Source of the DNA: an uncultured Candidatus Melainabacteria bacterium
Lineage (GTDB): Bacteria > Cyanobacteriota > Vampirovibrionia > Gastranaerophilales > Gastranaerophilaceae
Assembly (NCBI GenBank): GCA_934754425.1
Contig: CAKVIN010000004.1
Span: 62,001-126,000 of the forward strand
Length of the DNA stretch: 64,000 bases
Direction of reading: 5' to 3'
The translations under genes were made by a program, and so were the position numbers. Shown piece after piece: positions 35,133 to 43,008 of the stretch. Position 1 is the first letter of the stretch, and every line of letters starts with the position of its first letter. Below the pieces are notes generated by a model, which was not told the origin of the DNA, searched no databases, and saw nothing but the letters and a program-made list of their open reading frames with translations.

Positions 35133-36923
35133 CTATTTACCAACCTGCATATTACTAAGTTTTTCTTTTATTTCATAATAAAATTTCATGTTTGGTTCAC
35201 TATAACCATCCATTTTTTCTAACCATCTAAAAAGATTAGATAAAACTTCATTATTATTAAAAAGATTTTCGAAACTTAAAACGATATTAGCGATTTCTAA
35301 TTGCTCATTAAATCTTATATTTTTTATTATATTTGGTAATTCACACATCACATTTTTATTTGTGTACAATTTTTCATCATTTAACACTTTTTCAAGAACT
35401 TTTGATTTGCATTTATAAGTATTATCCGTTCCAAAATTCATAAGCCACTCAATATCCGGCAAGCTATCTATAATTTTTTTATCCGCAATAATTTCGTCTT
35501 TATCAAAAAATTTAGAAACAAAATCCACATCCTCAGGTCTTTTTAATCCAATAAGTATATCGCCAATTTTATCCATAACGATATCATTGTTGTATAATCT
35601 CGCATCATTTAAGACTTTGTCAATCAATTCATAGTCCATTTTTGATTCACTACAATTTATCAATATGCCCAATCTTTTAGATACAGAAGATTGTTGCACA
35701 TCCTGATTATTCACATACTTCATCATCAATGCTTTTCTGAATTCCAAATTATCTTTATTCAAAGTAGACAAAACATAAGATAATCCCTTATTCAAATTTT
35801 TATTTGTATAAAGTTTTTCATCTGATAAATATACATCTAAAAACTCATTAATATATTTTGATTTTTCGTAATTTTTTGCAGCACCAAGAATTCTGCCAAT
35901 ATTACTACCAAACTCATCTTCGCTATTAAATAAATATTTATTTTTATATAATTCCGAAGTTTCTAAAATTCTATTAGCTAAATCAAATTCTATATCACTG
36001 TTTATACATCCTACAATATTACCAATATTGCATCTTATGTGTTTTTGATTCATCAATTCCGGAGAATTTAAATATTTATCAAACAATTTATTAATATGTT
36101 CTAAATCTTTATCATTTTTTGCAAAATACACAATACGAGAGATTTCTGAGCATACATTCTTATTATTATACAATTTTTCATCACTCAAAAATTTATCTAT
36201 CACGGAATTTTTTATTTGAGCAGATTTTTGCGGATTATCTGACAATCTATTCGCAAAAAGTATTTCACTACCACATCGGAAATAAGTATCACTAAAACGC
36301 TTATCACTCAACAACTTCAATACCAAATTAACATTTGAATTATCAACAAATGGAATTGCTTGCAATACATCATACATCATTTTTTCATTATTATAGAGTC
36401 TTTCATTATCAAAAACAAAATTAATAACTTTTGCTCGCTCGGGTTTTAATCTCATAGGAGGCGAAAATATTATATTTTGCGCATATTTTCTAACCGGCTT
36501 GCTTTCTAATAAATCCTTGTTATCAAGAATTTTAGCGACAAGTTGGGTTTCAGCTTTTCCAATATCATCTTTTGGATTTAATTTTATACTATGAATTATG
36601 TAATGAATATTCTCGTCATTACAGATTTTTGATTTTAACTCTTTGTATTCTTCATCTGAAATTTCAGGCAAATTTGGAATAATTTCATTTAATGAATCTT
36701 GTTCAACATCCGTAATTGTTTTATTAGTTAATTTTGGAGCTTCATATTCTTTCTTACTCATTTCTATTGCCGCAATTGCAGTTGCTGCTGTAACAGTAGC
36801 AGTCATCGTAAAAGCTTGTTCACTTGTTAATTTTGAAAATAAATTAACGAAACGTTTAAATACTGACTTGTAATTTCTAGCAGAAAAATTTGGTTGATTT
36901 GTACTTATATTTCCTACACGCAT
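35133..36923 (-). CDS. Tagged membrane protein with about ten helical repeats
   Basis: I do not recognise a named family. The 596-residue protein begins with the tag QPNFSARNY (residues 10-18). A short hydrophobic segment follows (about 39-58, AFTMTATVTAATAIAAIEM). From about residue 115 it is made of repeats of roughly 40-45 residues with the recurring core DEKLYNNKNV, ERLYNNEKMM, DARLYNNDIV or EKLYTNKNVM. The pattern suggests a HEAT/ARM-like superhelix for protein binding. An AAGGGA ribosome binding site precedes the ATG. Lone gene after the tRNA-Ala region. Confidence 0.7.
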   Translation of the reverse strand: MRVGNISTNQPNFSARNYKSVFKRFVNLFSKLTSEQAFTMTATVTAATAIAAIEMSKKEYEAPKLTNKTITDVEQDSLNEIIPNLPEISDEEYKELKSKICNDENIHYIIHSIKLNPKDDIGKAETQLVAKILDNKDLLESKPVRKYAQNIIFSPPMRLKPERAKVINFVFDNERLYNNEKMMYDVLQAIPFVDNSNVNLVLKLLSDKRFSDTYFRCGSEILFANRLSDNPQKSAQIKNSVIDKFLSDEKLYNNKNVCSEISRIVYFAKNDKDLEHINKLFDKYLNSPELMNQKHIRCNIGNIVGCINSDIEFDLANRILETSELYKNKYLFNSEDEFGSNIGRILGAAKNYEKSKYINEFLDVYLSDEKLYTNKNLNKGLSYVLSTLNKDNLEFRKALMMKYVNNQDVQQSSVSKRLGILINCSESKMDYELIDKVLNDARLYNNDIVMDKIGDILIGLKRPEDVDFVSKFFDKDEIIADKKIIDSLPDIEWLMNFGTDNTYKCKSKVLEKVLNDEKLYTNKNVMCELPNIIKNIRFNEQLEIANIVLSFENLFNNNEVLSNLFRWLEKMDGYSEPNMKFYYEIKEKLSNMQVGK

Positions 36924-37021
36924 AATTATCCCTTTTGATTAAATCTTATCATAAAAGCCAACCTAAGACAAGTTTTATAATACCACTTATAAATAAAACA
37001 AATAAAACTTCTTAATTTATA

Positions 37022-37465
37022 GATTCAAATTTTAAATCAGGTACAAAAATCATAATTCCTGCTCGTTATACAGTAAAAAAAGGTTCTGTAAAAAATCTTA
37101 ATGACGTTGCAAAAATTACGGAAATTTCTGCAAATTATTTGAATGATTTATTGACAGTAACAGAAGTTAGTCCAAAACATCCCGGAAAACCGGACTTAAG
37201 AACTTATGATGACGGTTTTGGAATGCCAACAATTGGATTTGGACATACCGGAAAAGTTGATGGTAAGCGTTTGAGTTAAAAAAATAAAATCAATATTTCA
37301 TATTCAAAAGCTTGTGAAATTTTGGCGGAAGATATTTTAAAACACGAGGCAATGGTTGCTTCATATACAGGAATAAACTATTATAAAAAAGCTCCTGCCT
37401 CTGTTAAGGCTGCAATTATGGATAATGCTTACAATAAAGGTATTTGGGATGGATTTTTACTGTAG
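37022..37465 (+). pseudogene. Decayed phage-type lysozyme (GH24-like)
   Basis: One reading frame, broken by a TAA at 37277, encodes a lysozyme-like sequence. It contains LRTYDDGFGMPTIGFGHTG, the strongly conserved core of T4-type endolysins, followed after the stop by SYSKACEILAEDILKHEA and PASVKAAIMDNAYNKG. The region before the core (KIIIPARYTVKKGSVKNLND) looks like a wall-binding or LysM piece. There is no start codon in context, and the usual catalytic Glu seems absent. It is a remnant, possibly of a prophage. Confidence 0.75.
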
Positions 37466-37500
37466 CTTTGTATATAGTTACCTAAAATCATATCCTAATT

Positions 37501-38280
37501 CTAATATATTTTTGCAAACGTATTAAAGAAATCTGAAATCACATTTATCAACATTGGTAAAATCCAAATCATTATTGCTGCGCCAAAAACAGGTTTGAAC
37601 AAGAAGCTTAATTGGAATACGTTAACTTGCGGAGCAGTTTTTGAAATTACACCAAGAATAATATCTTGACCTAATGTTGCTAAAAGGACAGGAGAGGCAA
37701 TTTGCAGACCCATATACAAAACATTTGATGTGGTTGTGACTAAATAATCAAGATTAATAATTTTTTCCAAAGGAATTGCTACTGCGTAAATTGGGAAAAT
37801 CTCAAAACTTCTGATTAATGCATTGATTAACCAATAAAATCCACCAAGTTCGATAAAAATAATTAATCCTAAAAGTGTAATGATACGGCTAAGAATAGAA
37901 GTTTGGCTATTTGTAGTCGGATCCATGACCATTGCAGAAGATAAACCCATTTGAGTATTAATCATATCACCGCCGGCTTCTATAGCTAAAATCAAAAGTT
38001 GTGCTATATATCCGATAATAGCGCCGACTAAAAAGTTCAAAAGCAATAATAACAAAGGAGATATATCAGCTGGCGGAGTTGCCGGTTTTAAGATTGGAGT
38101 CAGCATAACAGTCAGAATAAACACGAACGAAAGTTTTACCAAACCTGCAATTTCTTTACGATTAAATATCGGAGCAAATCTGACAAATCCGAGTAAACGA
38201 GCAAACACAATAAAACCTGCTGAAAACCAGTGGTCAAATTGTGGAAAAAGTATTGAGATTTGTTGTATTAGATTGTCCAA
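37501..38280 (-). CDS. fliR: Flagellar export apparatus protein FliR
   Basis: FliR is an integral membrane part of the flagellar type III export gate. The 259-residue protein has six or more hydrophobic segments and family blocks FIVFARLLGFVRFAPIFN and SPVLLATLGQDIILGVISKTAPQVNVF. The start is TTG with an AAGGAT ribosome binding site upstream; no ATG fits better. It is the last of the export genes on this strand, separated from fliQ by a small secreted protein and two repeat hairpins. Confidence 0.9.
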   Translation of the reverse strand: MDNLIQQISILFPQFDHWFSAGFIVFARLLGFVRFAPIFNRKEIAGLVKLSFVFILTVMLTPILKPATPPADISPLLLLLLNFLVGAIIGYIAQLLILAIEAGGDMINTQMGLSSAMVMDPTTNSQTSILSRIITLLGLIIFIELGGFYWLINALIRSFEIFPIYAVAIPLEKIINLDYLVTTTSNVLYMGLQIASPVLLATLGQDIILGVISKTAPQVNVFQLSFLFKPVFGAAIMIWILPMLINVISDFFNTFAKIY

Positions 38281-38300
38281 AGTTTAGATCCTTTTTTTAG

Positions 38301-38430
38301 TTAAGTCGTTAAGTCTTTAGGTCATTAGGTCGTTAAGTTCATTTTAAAATTTTCTTTTTTTAAATTGTTAAATTTTGTGTTTATATGAGCGTAAGCGAAT
38401 TTATTGAACTTAACGACTTAACGACTTAAG
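38301..38430. repeat. Inverted repeat of TTAACGAC octamers (family A)
   Basis: The left arm (38301-38340) consists of tandem units GTCGTTAA, GTCTTTAG, GTCATTAG and GTCGTTAA. The right arm (38406-38430) is TTAACGAC units in the opposite sense. The loop contains GAGCGTAAGCGAATTTATTG, shared with the copy at 40143. It overlaps the end of the adjacent gene. Confidence 0.85.
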
Positions 38431-38824
38431 AACTTTCTTCCCCTCTTAATATCGGTTTTTCATTTCCTAACCCTTCCGGTGGTTCGTCAATATCGATTTC
38501 TTCCGGCGGTTCATCAATAGTTAGGATATCAAATCCTTCTATGTCGTCTATTTTTGTTTCGTTTTCTGTAATTTGTACATTAAACATAATTTTTTGTTTT
38601 CCGTTTTTTAGTACGCAAATCCTTGTTTGACCTTCTTTTAGCGGATGAACATAGAGTGTATTTTTTTCATTCATTATTGTAAAAATCGGGCATACATCAA
38701 CAATGGTATTATTTTCTATACTAATATCCGTAAGTTTTCCATCAGACTCAATAATACAGTCTTGAAATGCGAAAACTGTATTTGCTGATAATAAAAATAT
38801 TAATGGTATTGCGATTTTATACAA
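38426..38824 (-). CDS. Small exported protein with acidic Pro-rich tail
   Basis: The protein has a signal peptide (MYKIAIPLIFLLSANTVFA). A beta-rich domain of about 75 residues follows (VHPLKEGQTRICVLKNGKQ), reminiscent of the N-terminal domain of pilus/secretin subunits. The tail repeats DEPPEEIDIDEPPEG. Two Cys (CIIESD and VDVCPIF) may form a disulphide. The start is TTG with GGAG upstream. It lies between fliQ and fliR, where no such gene is usual. Confidence 0.55.
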   Translation of the reverse strand: MYKIAIPLIFLLSANTVFAFQDCIIESDGKLTDISIENNTIVDVCPIFTIMNEKNTLYVHPLKEGQTRICVLKNGKQKIMFNVQITENETKIDDIEGFDILTIDEPPEEIDIDEPPEGLGNEKPILRGEESS

Positions 38825-38879
38825 TTGTTTACTCCGTTTTTTTTTATGAATAAAGCTACATAGGAATTTTATTTAGTGA

Positions 38880-39011
38880 GTTGAAAATTGAAAATGGAAA
38901 ATGGAAAGTTATTTTAGTTATTTCTTTAAATAAAATTTGTTTTATGTAGAACGTATAAGAAATTAAAAAATTTAATACAACTTTCCATTTTCAACTTTCA
39001 ACTTTCAATTT
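38880..39011. repeat. Inverted repeat of GAAAATG units (family C)
   Basis: The left arm (38880-38910) consists of tandem GAAAATT/GAAAATG heptamers. The right arm (38979-39011) is the complement CTTTCCATTTTCAACTTTC. The loop is AT-rich without recognisable content. It fills the gap between fliQ and the small exported protein. Confidence 0.8.
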
Positions 39012-39016
39012 AAGAA

Positions 39017-39505
39017 CTATCTTCCCAACATCTTATTAATTTCCACAAAATTTCCTTTAGGCATAGGTGCTTTTGGTGCTGAATCATATTTAATTTTTTG
39101 TGATTTATCTATATATGGCACTTTCCCAGGGTTTTTCATCAAGGTATTAAAATTATCTTGATTTTTGAACTTGTCTTTCATCTCGCCCGCAAAAGGTGAT
39201 GTGTATTTATAGTAATCAGCAGGAAGAACGAAAGCGTCATTTTTCGGGACAGCATTAAATGCGATTGACATACCTTCTGAAAAGAAGTTTGTTAAAAGTT
39301 TAATGAATCCCATACCGCCAATTACAATTACTAAAAATACAGCAAAAATCTTTGGTGCAGCTGCAATTGTTTGCTCTTGCACTTGAGTTACGGCTTGAAT
39401 AATACCAACTACCAAACCTATTGATGCTGCGGTTAGTACGCAAGGCATTGAGATTGATAGCATTACCATAAATCCTTTTGCCAGATATTCAGTTAACATT
39501 TCCAT
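39017..39505 (-). CDS. fliQ: FliQ with long C-terminal extension
   Basis: FliQ is a two-helix subunit of the flagellar export gate. Residues 1-88 match the family with both membrane helices (SISMPCVLTAASIGLVVGII and IFAVFLVIVIGGMGFIKLL). FliQ is normally about 89 residues. Here an extra 74-residue hydrophilic tail rich in Lys, Pro and Asn follows, with no recognised domain. The tail should face the cytoplasm or periplasm depending on topology. The gene's start region is duplicated at the ORF6N gene just upstream. Confidence 0.85.
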   Translation of the reverse strand: MEMLTEYLAKGFMVMLSISMPCVLTAASIGLVVGIIQAVTQVQEQTIAAAPKIFAVFLVIVIGGMGFIKLLTNFFSEGMSIAFNAVPKNDAFVLPADYYKYTSPFAGEMKDKFKNQDNFNTLMKNPGKVPYIDKSQKIKYDSAPKAPMPKGNFVEINKMLGR

Positions 39506-39529
39506 ATTTGGATACCTCGTTTATTTAAT

Positions 39530-39570
39530 GTCGTTAAGTCTTTAGGTCATTAAGTTGTTAAATTCATTTA
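39530..39570. repeat. Single arm of repeat family A
   Basis: Units GTCGTTAA, GTCTTTAG and GTCATTAA occur here without the opposite arm. It lies upstream of fliQ in the same position relative to the start codon as the family A copy upstream of the ORF6N gene. Confidence 0.75.
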
Positions 39571-39578
39571 AAAAATAT

Positions 39579-40121
39579 TTATTCTGTCCTAAATCCTATT
39601 TTTTTTGTTTCTTTTGGTTTTTCAATCAAATTGTTCAAAGCATTTATTATTTGTCGAATAGTTTTATCATGTTCAGAAAATCTTTTGTCTGTATTTTCTA
39701 TATGTAACATAAGTATTTTTCTCAATTCGTCAATTTCTTTATTTTTTTCTGTGCTTAAAATAGCATATTGTCTTAATTTTACGAATGTTCTAATAATTTC
39801 TATATTAATTGCAATCGCTCTATCACTGTTCAAAACACTTGACAACATTGAAACACCTTGTTCTGTAAAAACATTTGGTGTTGTTGGAGAATGTTTAAGC
39901 GAAGCGAACCTATCACAATTTGTGATAAGTTCATTAAGCTCGTCTTTAGTGAGTTTGAACATAAAATCTTCCGGAAATCTTTTTTGATTTCTTTTGACTG
40001 CTTGATTTAAAACCATTGTTTTTACTTCATAAAGCTCAGCTAAATCTTTATCAATCATGACTTTTTGACCTCTGATTGTAAAAATTCTATCTTCTATTAT
40101 TGTTTCAGTTAACATTTCCAT
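39579..40121 (-). CDS. ORF6N-domain protein inserted in the flagellar block
   Basis: The 180-residue protein has an ORF6N domain (IFTIRGQKVMIDKDLAELY, then NQAVKRNQKRFPEDFMFKL), a DNA-binding type common in phage antirepressors and mobile regulators. A helical C-terminus follows (NTDKRFSEHDKTIRQIINAL). Its first six codons and the bases just before them are copied from fliQ: both begin MEMLTE with identical DNA. The same GTCGTTAA repeats lie upstream of both. The gene therefore seems to have been placed behind a duplicated fliQ start and could be expressed as a flagellar gene. Role unknown. Confidence 0.85.
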   Translation of the reverse strand: MEMLTETIIEDRIFTIRGQKVMIDKDLAELYEVKTMVLNQAVKRNQKRFPEDFMFKLTKDELNELITNCDRFASLKHSPTTPNVFTEQGVSMLSSVLNSDRAIAINIEIIRTFVKLRQYAILSTEKNKEIDELRKILMLHIENTDKRFSEHDKTIRQIINALNNLIEKPKETKKIGFRTE

Positions 40122-40142
40122 ATTTTGCCTCTTTTGTTTAAT

Positions 40143-40275
40143 GTCGTTAAGTCGTTAGGTCATTAGGTCGTTAAGTTCGTTTTAAAAATTTCTGTTTTAC
40201 TATTTGCTATTTTTCTTTATGAGCGTAAGCGAATTTATTGAACTTAATAGCTTAACGACTTAAAGACTTAATGAC
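40143..40275. repeat. Inverted repeat of TTAACGAC octamers (family A)
   Basis: The left arm (40143-40179) and right arm (40240-40275) follow the same octamer pattern as the copy at 38301. The loop shares GAGCGTAAGCGAATTTATTG. It separates the ORF6N gene from fliP. Confidence 0.85.
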
Positions 40276-40280
40276 TTCAA

Positions 40281-40919
40281 CTAATTATAACTCTGTACCA
40301 ACCCTTGAACTATCAGCGCCCAGCCATCAACCGCAATAAATATCAGCAGTTTGAATGGAAGTGAAATAATTGTAGGTGATAACATGAACATACCTAAAGC
40401 AAGTAGAATGTTAGCAACTACAAGGTCAAGTACAATAAATGGAACGAATACTACAAAACCTATTTCGAAAGAGGTTTTAAGTTCGCTCAAGATATAAGCC
40501 GGAGCAACTTCCCAAATAGTAATGTCTTCCGGACTTTTTAACGGTGCTTTATGCTTAAGCTCAATAAAGAATGCTAAGTCGGTTTCTCTCGTTTGCTTCA
40601 GCATAAATTCTTTCAACGGTTTTGAACCTTCATCTATTGCAGCTATAAGATTTTGATTTTTTTGGTAAGGAACAGAGCCACGTTCATACATTTGTTGAAA
40701 AACTCCGCCCATTGTATAAAAAGTTAGTATCATACACAAACCAATCGTAACAATTGCAGGCGGTACTTGTACACCCATTGCTGTTTTTAGCAAAGAAAAT
40801 ACAATAGTAAATCTTAAAAAACATGTCATACAACAAAACACAAACGGTAAAAGCGAAAATAACGACATTACCGTAAGCATTTGTAAAACCGGGTTCATAT
40901 CTTGTATTACTGAGTCCAT
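40281..40919 (-). CDS. fliP: Flagellar export apparatus protein FliP
   Basis: FliP is the core gate subunit of flagellar type III export. The 212-residue protein shows RFTIVFSLLKTAMGVQVPP, FEIGFVVFVPFIVLDLVVAN and the end block ISLPFKLLIFIAVDGWALIV. It is shorter than classical FliP because it lacks the cleaved N-terminal signal region, a feature shared with the injectisome homologue SctR. The presence of fliO nearby favours a flagellar assignment. Confidence 0.9.
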   Translation of the reverse strand: MDSVIQDMNPVLQMLTVMSLFSLLPFVFCCMTCFLRFTIVFSLLKTAMGVQVPPAIVTIGLCMILTFYTMGGVFQQMYERGSVPYQKNQNLIAAIDEGSKPLKEFMLKQTRETDLAFFIELKHKAPLKSPEDITIWEVAPAYILSELKTSFEIGFVVFVPFIVLDLVVANILLALGMFMLSPTIISLPFKLLIFIAVDGWALIVQGLVQSYN

Positions 40920-40955
40920 TTTTTTGTTCCCTATTTGTTTAGTAACTTTTTATTT

Positions 40956-41078
40956 AGTTTAGAAGTTTAGAGGTTTAGAAGTTGAGAAGTTCATTTAGTT
41001 CGCTAAAGCTCACAGAATATATGACCGAAGGGAATTTAATAAACTTCTAAACTCCTCAACTTCTAAACTACTAAACTT
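40956..41078. repeat. Inverted repeat of TTTAGAAG octamers (family B)
   Basis: Left-arm units are TTTAGAAG, TTTAGAGG, TTTAGAAG and TTGAGAAG. The right arm carries CTTCTAAAC and CTCCTCAAC units. The core of about 48 bp (TTCATTTAGTTCGCTAAAGC and onward) is present in reverse orientation in the next copy at 41628. Confidence 0.85.
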
Positions 41079-41088
41079 TATTTCATTT

Positions 41089-41586
41089 TTACTTAATCCT
41101 TTCTGCCAAACTCTTAATCACCGACTTATCATTCGACATTTTTGAGCTTAACATACTGGATTTAATTCCAATATTTGTTTTGTCCATAAAATTTTTACTT
41201 GGCAATTTTGACATTGTTTCTTGAAAACTCATCGGCTTTTTCTCTTTTGTAGCAGTTCCAACCGATGAAAAAGGAATATCAAAACCACTTGCGTAATTTG
41301 TTTCATTCTTTATTTCATTATTTTCACAAACATTTTCTTCTGAGGTTTCTAATTTAGAAATCAAAGTTGTCTTGTCAACATCACCTGCAATAAGAAATTT
41401 TTCTCTTCCGGTTGATACAATATAAAGAGTTTTTCTTGGTGCTAAAGAAAGTGTGTCTAAAACTCTTAAATACTTCGATTTAATTCCGCCACCACAACCG
41501 GTTGCTCCTTTAAAAACAAGAAGCGCAACTGCAATTATTCCAACCATTGCAAGTGTGTATACCATAAAATTTGCTAAATATCCCAT
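41089..41586 (-). CDS. fliO: FliO-like flagellar export assembly protein
   Basis: FliO is a small membrane protein that helps assemble the FliP ring and is absent from injectisomes. The 165-residue protein has one N-terminal transmembrane helix (NFMVYTLAMVGIIAVALLVF). The FliO cytoplasmic domain follows (YLRVLDTLSLAPRKTLYIVS, then EKFLIAGDVDKTTLISKLE) and a disordered basic tail. Position directly before fliP supports the call. The leader before its ATG (TAAACAAATAAGGAACAAAA) is nearly the same as that of fliP. Confidence 0.75.
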   Translation of the reverse strand: MGYLANFMVYTLAMVGIIAVALLVFKGATGCGGGIKSKYLRVLDTLSLAPRKTLYIVSTGREKFLIAGDVDKTTLISKLETSEENVCENNEIKNETNYASGFDIPFSSVGTATKEKKPMSFQETMSKLPSKNFMDKTNIGIKSSMLSSKMSNDKSVIKSLAERIK

Positions 41587-41627
41587 TTTTGTTCCTTATT
41601 TGTTTAATAATTTCAAAACTTTTAATT

Positions 41628-41737
41628 AGTTTAGAAGTTTAGTAGTTTAGTAGTTGAGAAGTAGTTAAATTCCCTTCGGTCATATATAAATTTCGTGAGC
41701 ATTAGCGAACTAAATGAACTTCTAAACTCCTAAACTT
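41628..41737. repeat. Inverted repeat of TTTAGAAG octamers (family B), inverted core
   Basis: The arms carry the same octamers as the copy at 40956. The core (TTCCCTTCGGTCATATATAA and onward) is the reverse complement of the other core with few changes, so the element occurs here in the opposite orientation. Confidence 0.85.
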
Positions 41738-41738
41738 T

Positions 41739-42839
41739 CTAACTCTCCTGCCCATCTTCCACCTCAAAGTCGCTGTAATCAAAATCTTCTTGTGGTGCTT
41801 CTTCCTGCGGTTCTTCTTGCTGTTGAACATCCGGTTCAGGTTCAGCCCCAGAATTTGAATCATTAACTTTTTCTATTCTTACACCAAATCTGTCATTGAT
41901 AATTACAAGTTCTCCTGCGGCAACAGTTTTTCCGCCAACTTTTAGAGAAACTTTGTTATCGTAAACTGAGCATAAGTCCACAATCAGACCTTCTTCAATA
42001 CTCTTAAGTTCACCTAAAGTTATTTTTACTTTATCAAATTCAGCCGCCATATCGACTTGAATACTATCCCACAAATTAGTATTTGTATTATCTTCCATAC
42101 TATCTCCTCCAGAGGTATCATAAGGTTCAACTATACTGATATTAGGTTTTACCTGAAATTTTTTAATTATATTGTTGCAGATTAATGTCATTTCTGAAGA
42201 ATTACTGTTTTCAAAAACAACGATATCTCCAACATCAAGTCTTTTAACATCTGCAACCGGAAAAGTTGTTGTTCCAAGTAGCAAATTAACTTCTACCGGA
42301 CAACCGGAAAAATCTCTATCACTAAATCTTGGTTCTTTTTTTTCTAAACCTTGTGGTGAAAGAATATCTTTAGGGACAGAAATAATAAATTTTGCCGCAG
42401 AATCAGAAATTTCACTCTTTACAAAATATGTTAAATGCAAAATTTCATTGTATCTTCTATGCGGTTCAATTGTGAAATTTGGTGATAATGTTTCGTATAG
42501 AAAATCATTGAATGAAGTTATTATTCTTGCTTCGAGTTCAGAAACCTCTGATAAATCAAATCTTCTGTTATTTTTTCCAAGAACTTTGTCTAAAATAACA
42601 TTAATGGCCTCTTGTGAAATTCTAATATAAACATCGTTTTTAGAATTTATCTTCACTTTTGTAACAAAAAATGTTTCATTTTGAGAAAGCACATTCATAT
42701 TAGTACTGATAGATGCCAGCTTGTATTCAAACCCATCAAAGAAAAATTCACTGCTGCAATTTTCTACAACGGGCGTAAATACTGAATCAAACCACGCAAA
42801 TTGTTTATATAATTCATCAAAAAATACTGAATCTATCAT
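41739..42839 (-). CDS. Two-SpoA switch protein (FliM/FliN fusion or SctQ-like)
   Basis: FliM and FliN build the flagellar C-ring, the rotor and cargo platform. This 366-residue protein has an N-terminal domain with a FliM/CheC-like helix (SELEARIITSFNDFLYETL). Two SpoA domains follow: CPVEVNLLLGTTTFPVADVK (from about 178) and FDKVKITLGELKSIEEGLIV (from about 265). The tail is acidic, Gln/Glu-rich and disordered. Two SpoA domains in one chain is the layout of injectisome SctQ or of a FliM-FliN fusion. No separate fliM or fliN is in the window. It starts this leftward export block. Confidence 0.75.
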   Translation of the reverse strand: MIDSVFFDELYKQFAWFDSVFTPVVENCSSEFFFDGFEYKLASISTNMNVLSQNETFFVTKVKINSKNDVYIRISQEAINVILDKVLGKNNRRFDLSEVSELEARIITSFNDFLYETLSPNFTIEPHRRYNEILHLTYFVKSEISDSAAKFIISVPKDILSPQGLEKKEPRFSDRDFSGCPVEVNLLLGTTTFPVADVKRLDVGDIVVFENSNSSEMTLICNNIIKKFQVKPNISIVEPYDTSGGDSMEDNTNTNLWDSIQVDMAAEFDKVKITLGELKSIEEGLIVDLCSVYDNKVSLKVGGKTVAAGELVIINDRFGVRIEKVNDSNSGAEPEPDVQQQEEPQEEAPQEDFDYSDFEVEDGQES

Positions 42840-43008
42840 ACCTTATCCCATTTTTAAGGATAAAATCAGCATAGTCAAAATCCCTAAACTAACTTACCCC
42901 TACTATAGTCCTAATCTATCCTACAATATTTTATTATTTAACACATCATATAAATAGTGTAGACATTGTGTAGGTGATGAATATCTTAATTTATGTTATA
43001 TTTTCATT

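Noticed and set aside
38301..40275. CRISPR array at the TTAACGAC repeats
   Set aside because: Units are only 8 bp, directly adjacent with no unique spacers, arranged as opposing arms, and no cas gene is near.
37501..42839. Non-flagellar type III secretion system
   Set aside because: The two-SpoA protein and short FliP hint at it, but the FliO-like gene before fliP and the absence of any needle, secretin or ATPase gene make a flagellar export block the better call.
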